A DNA stretch of 64,000 nt from Flammeovirgaceae bacterium UBA6059 (lineage in GTDB: Bacteria; Bacteroidota; Bacteroidia; Cytophagales; Cyclobacteriaceae): NCBI GenBank assembly GCA_002435755.1, contig DIYH01000030.1, positions 1 through 64,000 on the forward strand, written 5' to 3'. The notes under the pieces were generated by a model. That model saw only the letters and a program-made list of their open reading frames with translations, was not told where the DNA came from and ran no database searches. Positions within the stretch are counted from its first letter, which is position 1; each line of letters opens with the position of its first letter. The translations under genes and the position numbers were made by a program. Below, piece by piece: positions 51,630-59,159 of this stretch.

Positions 51630-52534
51630 AATCATCTTTTTCAGTAATAGCATTCATGCTTCTAGCCTTCATTGACATCAATGATATTGCAACTATCAAC
51701 GCCCTTAAGAGATCTGCGGAGGAAGCTTTCCTTAATAAGAACTATGAACAAGCTGCAAGTGACTACAGTATGCTTCTGGACAGTCTGCAAGTGGTAGACG
51801 ATAGAGCATTACTTAATTTAGGTCATGCTTACTTTCAACTCAATGATTCTTCCAACGCCAGAAGCGCCTATCAGCAGCTTGCAATAACCAATGATCGTGA
51901 GCTTAAGTCCATTGCCTACCAGCAATTGGGAATGCTCAATAGCAGTCCTGAACAACTTGAAAAATCGCTACATTTCTTTAAAGAAGCAGTCCGGGCTGAT
52001 CCAGCCAACGAAGAAGCCAGATATAATTATGAATTGGTAAAGAAGAAGCTAGAGGATCAAGAGCAGAATCAGGATCAAAACCAAGACCAAAAGAACCAGG
52101 ATAACCAGGAAAAGCAAGACCAGGAAAACAAAGACGAACAACAGCAAAACGATCAACAACAAGAGCAGCAGCAACAAGACCAGGAACAGCAGGATCAAGA
52201 GAATAGCGACGAACAACAGCAGGACCAACAGCAACAAGAGCAGCAGCAAGACCAACAAAATAGCGAAGAGCAACAACAGCAAAATCAAGAGCAGCAAGAG
52301 GGCGAACAAGAACAATCAGAAGAACAACAGCCCCAAGAGGGTGAAGAACAAGAGCAGCAGAATCAAGAAGAGCAACCCATGCCAACTCCCTCTGAAAAAC
52401 TAGAAGAGATGAATCTGAGTGAAGAGAAAGCCAGAATGATACTGGAAGCAATGCGCAATAGTGAGGTACAATACCTCCAGCAGATGAAGAAAAAAGCCAC
52501 CAAAAAGGCAGATAGTAAAAAACCTGATTGGTGA
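51626..52534 (+). CDS. batC: BatC-like TPR protein
   Basis: 302 aa, overlaps BatB by 4 nt. Signal-like N-terminus, TPR helices to about residue 140 (ALLNLGHAYFQLNDSSNARSAYQ, LHFFKEAVRADPANEEARYNY), then a Gln/Glu/Asp/Asn-rich low-complexity tract at about 145-255 and a C-terminal helix (EEMNLSEEKARMILEAMRNSE). The C-terminal end with the acid/Gln tract is typical of BatC. The antisense frame of the tract is Leu-rich and not a gene. Confidence 0.75.
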   Translation: MKSSFSVIAFMLLAFIDINDIATINALKRSAEEAFLNKNYEQAASDYSMLLDSLQVVDDRALLNLGHAYFQLNDSSNARSAYQQLAITNDRELKSIAYQQLGMLNSSPEQLEKSLHFFKEAVRADPANEEARYNYELVKKKLEDQEQNQDQNQDQKNQDNQEKQDQENKDEQQQNDQQQEQQQQDQEQQDQENSDEQQQDQQQQEQQQDQQNSEEQQQQNQEQQEGEQEQSEEQQPQEGEEQEQQNQEEQPMPTPSEKLEEMNLSEEKARMILEAMRNSEVQYLQQMKKKATKKADSKKPDW

Positions 52535-52558
52535 CAACTAACCCATAAAAACAATTAG

Positions 52559-53737
52559 ATGCAAGAGGTATTTATTGTGTCCGCAGTAAGGACACCTATT
52601 GGAAGTTTCGGAGGTAAATTAAGTGGACTTACCGCTGTCCAGCTAGGCACTACAGCCATCAAAGGTGCTTTGGAAAAAGCAGGTGTATCAGCTGATCAGG
52701 TTGATGAAGTCTATTATGGCAATGTGGTCTCAGCAGGCCTGGGACAGGCACCAGCAAGACAAGCGGCCATTGGAGCAGGTATTGGTTACAACGTGCCATG
52801 CACTACCGTCAATAAAGTTTGTTCTTCAGGTATGAAGTCAGCCATGATCGGCGCACAGGCCATTATGTTAGGTCATGCAGATGTTATCGTTGCGGGAGGT
52901 ATGGAGAGTATGTCTAACGTTCCTTACTACATTCCAAAAGCCAGATTTGGACATAAATACGGGCATGGCCAATTAGTAGACGGGTTGATGCATGATGGTT
53001 TGTGGGAGGCTTATAACAACTTTGCCATGGGTAACTGTGCAGACAATACCGCTAAGGAGATGAAAATAAGTCGTGAAGACCAGGATGCATATGCGATCCA
53101 GTCCTATAAGCGGTCTGCCGAATCAACCAGCTCGGGTCTATTCAAAGACGAAATAATAGGTGTGGAAATACCCCAACGCAAAGGTGATCCGATATTGATG
53201 GATGAGGACGAAGAGTACAAGAACGTTTCCTTTGAAAAAATTCCTTCACTCCGACCTGTCTTTAGTAAGGAAGGCACAGTAACTGCCGCCAATGCCTCTA
53301 CCATCAATGATGGGGCCGCCGCTCTTATTCTGGTAAGTAAAAAGAAAATGGAAGAGCTTGGACTAAAGCCCATGGCCAAGATCCGTGGCTTTGCAGACGC
53401 TGCTCAGGAGCCTCTTTGGTTCACTACAGCCCCTTCACTAGCTATTCCTAAGGCCATGAAAAATGCTGGAGTAGAAAAGAGTGATGTCGACTATTTTGAG
53501 ATCAATGAAGCCTTTAGCGCGGTGGCATTGGCCAATATGAGATCATTGGAGCTTGATGAAGACAAGGTCAATGTATTTGGAGGAGCAGTAGCTCTTGGAC
53601 ATCCTCTTGGTGCATCTGGTGCACGGATCATGACTACTCTTAACAATGTCCTTCACCAAAAAGAGGCCACTATCGGTATAGCTGGTATCTGCAATGGCGG
53701 TGGTGGCGCCTCTGCGATTGTCATCGAAAGAGTATAA
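52559..53737 (+). CDS. Acetyl-CoA C-acetyltransferase (thiolase)
   Basis: 392 aa, standard thiolase length. Active-site Cys88 in NKVCSSGM, C-terminal GHPLGASGAR with the His, and GICNGGGGASA with the second Cys. Catalyses reversible condensation of acetyl-CoA to acetoacetyl-CoA, or cleavage in beta-oxidation. Starts 24 bases after BatC; followed by a terminator. Confidence 0.9.
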   Translation: MQEVFIVSAVRTPIGSFGGKLSGLTAVQLGTTAIKGALEKAGVSADQVDEVYYGNVVSAGLGQAPARQAAIGAGIGYNVPCTTVNKVCSSGMKSAMIGAQAIMLGHADVIVAGGMESMSNVPYYIPKARFGHKYGHGQLVDGLMHDGLWEAYNNFAMGNCADNTAKEMKISREDQDAYAIQSYKRSAESTSSGLFKDEIIGVEIPQRKGDPILMDEDEEYKNVSFEKIPSLRPVFSKEGTVTAANASTINDGAAALILVSKKKMEELGLKPMAKIRGFADAAQEPLWFTTAPSLAIPKAMKNAGVEKSDVDYFEINEAFSAVALANMRSLELDEDKVNVFGGAVALGHPLGASGARIMTTLNNVLHQKEATIGIAGICNGGGGASAIVIERV

Positions 53738-53756
53738 TCCAAAGTCAATAAAATCG

Positions 53757-53787
53757 GCAGCCTTACGTTGGGTGTGAGGCCGCCTTT
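53757..53787 (+). terminator. Terminator-like hairpin after thiolase
   Basis: GGC-A-GCCTTAC, a 5-base loop and GTGTGAGGC-CGCC, then TTTTT. The next gene starts at 53791, so the T run directly abuts its start codon. Confidence 0.7.
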
Positions 53788-53790
53788 TTC

Positions 53791-55092
53791 ATGAAGTACA
53801 TCTTCCTACTCCTTACACTCTTGCCCATTTCAGTAGCTGCCCAACAGCTCGTTCAGACGTACTACGATTCAGCCCAAACTCAAATCCTCGAACAATATTC
53901 GATCGTAGATGGTGACAGTACCAAGATCCAGGGACAATACATCCAGTTTAGTCAAAGTGGTGATACACTGATCACCGGATTCTTCAATTCGGGTGTAAAG
54001 AATGGGATATTTAGAAACTACTATCCTAATGGAGAATTGCAGCGTGTCACTGCCTATGCAAATGGCCTACGTCAAGGGGAAACCCTCGTCTACTTTGAGA
54101 CAGGGGTATTGCTTCAAAAAGGCTATTTTGAAGATGATACATTAGTAAGTGAGCTCAGTAGCTACTACCCTTCTGGAAAAATCCAGAGTACGACAGAGTT
54201 TAAAAAAGGTCAACCTGAGGGTATTGTAAAGAAGTATTATCCGTCTGGCACGCTAAAGCAGGAAATCTATTACGCTAATGGCAAACCCAATGGTCCTGAA
54301 AAAACATACTATGAAACAGGTACACTCAGAAGTGATATCAATTACGTCAATGGTATGATCGACGGGCATATCCGTACTTTCTATGAAAACGGTAACCCTG
54401 AAACCGAAGCTACGAACCTGAGAGGTGAAAAGTCAGGCAGTTATAAGACCTTCTACACCAATGGGCAACTGAAGTACCAGGGCACCTATGTTAAAGGTGC
54501 CTTATCGGGTCTTGTTTATACTTACTATGATGATGGAAGCCTGGAGCAAGAGCTCAATTATGTAGAAGGTTATAGGGTAGGTAAAAGCACCATCTTCTAT
54601 CCAAACGGAATACGCAAACAAGAGCTAACGTTTGGCAATGCAGAGAAAAACAGGACAGAAGTAGATTACAGTACGGAAGGAAAGCGCCTATCAGAAAAAG
54701 CATATAAGGATGATTTCAAATCAGGCAAATGGAAATACTACAATGCCGATGAACAAGTAATACTAGAGGAACCATATGCTTTTGGAAAAAAGCAGGGTAC
54801 GGAACTGACATTTGCTAATGATGGTATCAAAACAAGAGAAACCACCTACAAAAACGACCGCAAACACGGTGAAGAACGGCTGTATCACAAAAATGGCGAG
54901 CTTTCAGAGTTGATCAGCTACGAATTTGATCGCAGGCACGGGCCTTACCTAAAGTACGACGACAAAGGTCGGATACTTGAAAAAGGTAGCTATCACCGTA
55001 ATCAAAAACACGGTGAATGGGAAATTTACAATAAGAAAGGCGAAGTGATAACAACTACCTCCTACAAATACGGAAAAATCAATAGCAAGTAG
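53791..55092 (+). CDS. Secreted MORN/YwqK-type repeat protein
   Basis: 433 aa. Signal peptide MKYIFLLLTLLPISVAAQQ. About 15 repeats of the pattern YY.nG.l..e..Y.nG...G, e.g. YYPNGELQRVTAYANGLRQG, YYPSGTLKQEIYYANGKPNG, FYENGNPETEATNLRGEKSG. This matches the toxin-antitoxin YwqK-like/MORN repeat. Function is unknown; beta-hairpin surface repeat proteins are common in Bacteroidota. Confidence 0.8.
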   Translation: MKYIFLLLTLLPISVAAQQLVQTYYDSAQTQILEQYSIVDGDSTKIQGQYIQFSQSGDTLITGFFNSGVKNGIFRNYYPNGELQRVTAYANGLRQGETLVYFETGVLLQKGYFEDDTLVSELSSYYPSGKIQSTTEFKKGQPEGIVKKYYPSGTLKQEIYYANGKPNGPEKTYYETGTLRSDINYVNGMIDGHIRTFYENGNPETEATNLRGEKSGSYKTFYTNGQLKYQGTYVKGALSGLVYTYYDDGSLEQELNYVEGYRVGKSTIFYPNGIRKQELTFGNAEKNRTEVDYSTEGKRLSEKAYKDDFKSGKWKYYNADEQVILEEPYAFGKKQGTELTFANDGIKTRETTYKNDRKHGEERLYHKNGELSELISYEFDRRHGPYLKYDDKGRILEKGSYHRNQKHGEWEIYNKKGEVITTTSYKYGKINSK

Positions 55093-55140
55093 AAAGTCAT
55101 CTTGCCTTCTCCACACATTTCAATTGTACACCCTATTGGC

Positions 55141-55148
55141 TAGATTTG
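55141..55148 (+). promoter_or_regulatory. TAGATTTG -7 box upstream of purC
   Basis: TAGATTTG matches TAnnTTTG and lies 8 bases before the ATG at 55156. The mRNA would have a leader of a few bases at most. No -33 box at correct spacing (nearest TTG at 55124). Confidence 0.4.
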
Positions 55149-55155
55149 CCCGCCT

Positions 55156-56091
55156 ATGTCAGAAGCCATCAAATCGACGAATTTTGAGTTTTTTGGACAG
55201 CTTAGCAAGTATTCTGGCAAGGTGCGAGATGTCTACATCGTACGGGATAGGTTGGTTATGATCGCCACGGACCGCATAAGCGCATTTGACGTCATCTTAC
55301 CTGAAGCTATACCTTACAAAGGCCAGGTATTGAACCAGATAGCTGCCAAGTTTTTGGCATTGACAAGCGATATAGTACCCAACTGGGTAATTGAAGTACC
55401 TGACCCTAACGTCACCGTCGGTCTGAAGTGCACACCTTACCCCGTGGAGATGGTAATAAGAGGATACCTGGCAGGCCATGCATGGCGCGAATACCGATCA
55501 GGTAAGCGAGTGCTTTGTGGTGTACCGCTACCCGAAGGGCTCAATGAAAACGACAAATTGTCCAACCCAATCATCACCCCAACAACTAAGGCGCATGAGG
55601 GGCATGATGAAGATATCTCAAGGGAGGAGATCATTGGACAAGGGCTGGTGAGTGAAGTGGATTACGAACAATTAGAAGCTTATACGCTGGCTCTCTTTGA
55701 TCGTGGCACTACCTATGCACAAGAAAAGGGATTGATATTAGTAGATACAAAATATGAGTTCGGAAACTACGATGGTGAGATCAGACTAATCGATGAGATA
55801 CATACGCCCGACTCCTCAAGGTACTTCTATGCTGATACCTATGAGGAATTACAAAAAGATGGTCAACCACAACGTCAGCTTTCAAAGGAGTTCGTTCGTC
55901 AGTGGCTTATTTCTAATGGATTTCAAGGTCAAGCAGGTCAAGAAGTACCGGTAATGTCTCCTGAGGTAGTCAATGATATCTCAAATCGCTATATTGAGTT
56001 GTTTGAAAAAATAACCGGAGAACCATTCATCAAAGATGATTCGTCATCCAAGGAAGAGAGAATTAGAATGAATATTGAAAAAGTATTGTAG
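55156..56091 (+). CDS. purC: SAICAR synthetase
   Basis: 311 aa, the longer class of PurC. GKVRDVYIVRDRLVMIATDRISAFDV (residues 16-41) and the PYPVEMVIRGYLAGHAW and TTKAHEGHDEDISREE segments are conserved. Joins CAIR and aspartate with ATP in purine synthesis. Stands alone, not in a pur operon. Confidence 0.9.
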   Translation: MSEAIKSTNFEFFGQLSKYSGKVRDVYIVRDRLVMIATDRISAFDVILPEAIPYKGQVLNQIAAKFLALTSDIVPNWVIEVPDPNVTVGLKCTPYPVEMVIRGYLAGHAWREYRSGKRVLCGVPLPEGLNENDKLSNPIITPTTKAHEGHDEDISREEIIGQGLVSEVDYEQLEAYTLALFDRGTTYAQEKGLILVDTKYEFGNYDGEIRLIDEIHTPDSSRYFYADTYEELQKDGQPQRQLSKEFVRQWLISNGFQGQAGQEVPVMSPEVVNDISNRYIELFEKITGEPFIKDDSSSKEERIRMNIEKVL

Positions 56092-56244
56092 ATAAATCAA
56101 ACAGGGTCATCCATTTGCCGTTAACCCATTGATAATTAACCAAAAACAAGAGATCAAATCAACACAGACCTTTGAAGGACCAACCGGGAATTGACATCTC
56201 ACTAAACCGCTCAAGGTCTTGATCCAAAAGTCAAATTTTCACAC

Positions 56245-56628
56245 ATGAAGTACACATTAGATAAGCACGAGCAGTATTGTAAGTTTAAGCCCAACGAGGA
56301 TAAAATCGATTCCACAATAGCACCGGTATTCAAATCAGAATTCGTCACCATGCAGGCGGAGGGCGTCAAGAACGTCATCCTGGATTTATCTGATGTCAAG
56401 TATATGGATTCTTCCGGATTAAGTGCCCTATTGGTTGGCAATCGTATTTTTTCAGAAAGTGGAGGTATACTCGTAATTTGTCAGGTGGGTGAGCATGTCA
56501 TGAAACTCGTCAGTATTTCACAGCTGGATAAGGTGCTCAACATTCTTCCTACTGTAGAAGAAGGCGTAGATGCCGTGTTTATGCACGAGATCGAAAGCGG
56601 CCTTACCAGCGAGGAGTCAGAGGACTAA
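56245..56628 (+). CDS. STAS-domain anti-sigma factor antagonist
   Basis: 127 aa. STAS fold: APVFKSEFVTMQAEGVKNVILDLSDVKYMDSSGLSALLVGNRIF. The Ser in MDSSGLSAL is the usual phosphoacceptor site. Likely regulates a partner anti-sigma or kinase. The next gene begins 12 bases after its stop. Confidence 0.85.
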   Translation: MKYTLDKHEQYCKFKPNEDKIDSTIAPVFKSEFVTMQAEGVKNVILDLSDVKYMDSSGLSALLVGNRIFSESGGILVICQVGEHVMKLVSISQLDKVLNILPTVEEGVDAVFMHEIESGLTSEESED

Positions 56629-56640
56629 AGACCCTCTGAG

Positions 56641-57558
56641 TTGTCGTTAGAAGTCAAGATACTGGGCTCCAATGCTGCGGCTCCAGCCCATCACCGCAAT
56701 CAGTCATCACAGATTGTCAGAGTTCAAAACCAGACGTTTCTGGTTGATTGCGGTGAGTCTACCCAGATCCAAGCCAAGAAGTTCGGCATAAGGATAGGCA
56801 AGATCAATCACATCATGATCAGCCATTTGCATGGTGATCATTATTATGGTTTGATGGGTCTCCTCTCCACGATGCACCTTTACGGTAGGGAGACAAGACT
56901 TGCCATTTATGGGCCTCCAGGCCTATCGGAAATTATCAGTTTGCAACTCAGGTACTCTGAGACATCACTCAACTTCGACATAGACTTCCACGAGCTTACC
57001 CCTGGAGGATCAGATGTTATTTTTGAAAACCCTCATTTAACGGTAAGCACATTTCCTCTCAATCACCGCATTCCTTGCTCAGCCTTCTTGTTTCAAGAAA
57101 AGCCGAAGAGAAGGCGTATCAATAAGAATGTGCTTAAAGAAGAAATACCTCCTGTTCACATCAATGCACTGAAGGATGGCAAAGATGTGCTTGATGAAGA
57201 GGGAAATGTCCGCTATAGCAATGAGATCTATACATTGCCACCACGACCTTCATTTAGCTATGCTTACTGCTCTGACACTAAATATGATGAGTCCATCGCT
57301 GAGCAGATAAAAGGCATTGATATGCTCTACCATGAATCAACCTTTACAAAAGAGTTCGTGGACAGGGCCCATGCCACCTTCCACTCTACAGCGGAAGAAG
57401 CAGCTATCATTGCAAAAAAGGCTGGTGTCGGAAAGTTATTATTGGGCCATTTCTCCAATAGGTACAAAGACCTAAGCCCTTTGCTAGCAGAGGCCAAAAG
57501 CGTTTTTAAGAATTCGGCTTTGGCAATCGAAGGGGAAACATTCATAGTCGATGAATAA
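56641..57558 (+). CDS. rnz: Ribonuclease Z
   Basis: 305 aa. Metallo-beta-lactamase motif H62-x-H64-x-D66-H67 (SHLHGDHYYG), and a C-terminal GKLLLGHFSNRY segment. Cuts 3' trailers off tRNA precursors. The start is a TTG at 56641: the in-frame TAA at 56626 rules out any upstream start. Confidence 0.9.
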   Translation: MSLEVKILGSNAAAPAHHRNQSSQIVRVQNQTFLVDCGESTQIQAKKFGIRIGKINHIMISHLHGDHYYGLMGLLSTMHLYGRETRLAIYGPPGLSEIISLQLRYSETSLNFDIDFHELTPGGSDVIFENPHLTVSTFPLNHRIPCSAFLFQEKPKRRRINKNVLKEEIPPVHINALKDGKDVLDEEGNVRYSNEIYTLPPRPSFSYAYCSDTKYDESIAEQIKGIDMLYHESTFTKEFVDRAHATFHSTAEEAAIIAKKAGVGKLLLGHFSNRYKDLSPLLAEAKSVFKNSALAIEGETFIVDE

Positions 57559-58369
57559 CATGTCCGTAATGAACGAACAAAAGAAAAGAGTCAACCTCTT
57601 TACAATCCTTGCAGGCATCTTTCTCACGAATGCTATCATCGCCGAGATCATTGGGGTCAAGATTTTCTCTGCGGAAGCAACTCTCGGTCTTGCACCTGCT
57701 AATATTGGCCTGCTTGGTGATTTTGTACTAGACTTTAACCTGACAGCAGGAGCAGTCATCTGGCCAGTTGTATTCATCACTACCGACATTATCAACGAAT
57801 ACTATGGTAAAAAGGGAGTGCGGAAGATCAGCTTTATCACCGCCGGGCTGATTGCCTATTCGTTTTTTGTGATCTACGCCGTTACACTTCTTGAGCCCGC
57901 CAGCTTTTGGATAGATGTTAATAGTACCGATCCTAGCGGAAACCATTTTAACATTGATTATGCTTTTAAGACCATCTTTAGGCAAGGGCTCGGGATCATC
58001 GTAGGTTCGTTGACTGCCTTCTTGATCGGCCAGCTTCTTGATGTATTTGTTTTTCAGAAGCTGAAGCGCATCACAGGCGATAAGATGATATGGCTAAGAG
58101 CCACAGGCTCTACGCTTGTATCCCAATTCATCGACAGTTTTGTAGTGCTGGCGATAGCCTTCTACATACTTGCACCAGAGAGTGCTAGATGGAGTGTTGC
58201 TCAAGTCACATCTGTGGGATTGATCAATTACATCTACAAATTCTCAGTGGCCATACTGCTCACGCCGCTGCTTTATCTGGCTCACTATCTTATCGACAAC
58301 TACTTAGGTAAGGAACTATCACAACAAATGACTAAGGAAGCCACTGAAGGAAGCGAAGGTTTTTTCTAG
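57551..58369 (+). CDS. Queuosine-precursor transporter, YhhQ family
   Basis: 272 aa, six hydrophobic helices: FTILAGIFLTNAIIAEIIG, GAVIWPVVFITTDIINEYYGKK, FITAGLIAYSFFVIYAVTLL, IIVGSLTAFLIGQ, STLVSQFIDSFVVLAIAFYIL. The TTDIINEYYGKK segment is typical of the VUT/YhhQ family. Overlaps the rnz stop by 8 nt. It would import queuine precursors for tRNA modification. Confidence 0.8.
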   Translation: MNNMSVMNEQKKRVNLFTILAGIFLTNAIIAEIIGVKIFSAEATLGLAPANIGLLGDFVLDFNLTAGAVIWPVVFITTDIINEYYGKKGVRKISFITAGLIAYSFFVIYAVTLLEPASFWIDVNSTDPSGNHFNIDYAFKTIFRQGLGIIVGSLTAFLIGQLLDVFVFQKLKRITGDKMIWLRATGSTLVSQFIDSFVVLAIAFYILAPESARWSVAQVTSVGLINYIYKFSVAILLTPLLYLAHYLIDNYLGKELSQQMTKEATEGSEGFF

Positions 58370-58403
58370 TCTAGGTCGCAACTAATCAAAACTAGATGAC
58401 CAA

Positions 58404-59141
58404 CTAACTCTGACGATAGACATCACATATAATAGCGGTAGCGATAGCAGCATTAAGCGATTCTGCTCCACCGAATTTTGGGATCGTAATTGGCTCAGTG
58501 ATATACTCGGATAAGTGTGAGCCGATACCATGTGATTCGTTACCGATCATTAGTGCAGCAGGGTTACTAAACTTCACTTCATGCACATCTTTTCCAGAGA
58601 GCATTGCTCCATAAACAGGGTTGGGATATTCATTTAAGAATTCTGGCAGGGAAATATCGGTCACACTAACCCTGATAAATGAGCCCTTGGTCGCGCCTAT
58701 GCATTTAGGACTATAAGCATCAGTGGTATCAGGTGAGCACACTATCTGTCCAATACCATACCAGTCAGCGATACGGATAATAGTGCCAAGGTTACCAGGG
58801 TCGTTGATGTTGTCCAGTACAAGTACTGTCCGCGATTTATCTATGACCTGTACATCAGGTGGCAGATCGACTACCGCAATAGCAGCATTATTTGTCTTAA
58901 GACTACCCACCTTTACAAGGTCTTTTTCCGTTACTACATCTGGTTTTAAAGTGAGCGCAGATAACCTGTCATTATACTCATCACTAAATGCCGGTGTGCA
59001 ATAAACATTACGTACATTGAGTTTTGATTTTAACAACTCTAGTACACTGACCTTACCCTCTACTACGAAAGCACCCTCCTGCTTGCGGTATTTTTTATAT
59101 TGTAGTGATTTGATGAATTTTGCTTGTTTTCCGGAAATCAC
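58404..59141 (-). CDS. TrmH/SpoU-family 2'-O-methyltransferase
   Basis: 245 aa. N-terminal L30e-like KYRKQEGAFVVEGKVSVLELL, then SPOUT motifs: LVLDNINDPGNLGTIIRIADWYGI, MIGNESHGI and LNAAIATAI at the C-terminus. Methylates ribose in rRNA or tRNA; RlmB or TrmH substrate not distinguished. Divergent from the TamL gene with only 18 bases between. Confidence 0.85.
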   Translation of the reverse strand: MISGKQAKFIKSLQYKKYRKQEGAFVVEGKVSVLELLKSKLNVRNVYCTPAFSDEYNDRLSALTLKPDVVTEKDLVKVGSLKTNNAAIAVVDLPPDVQVIDKSRTVLVLDNINDPGNLGTIIRIADWYGIGQIVCSPDTTDAYSPKCIGATKGSFIRVSVTDISLPEFLNEYPNPVYGAMLSGKDVHEVKFSNPAALMIGNESHGIGSHLSEYITEPITIPKFGGAESLNAAIATAIICDVYRQS

Positions 59142-59159
59142 GGGCAGTCAATCGGTTAA

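Noticed and set aside
52049..52315. Leu-rich minus-strand ORF
   Set aside because: It is the antisense of the Gln/Glu-rich BatC tract.
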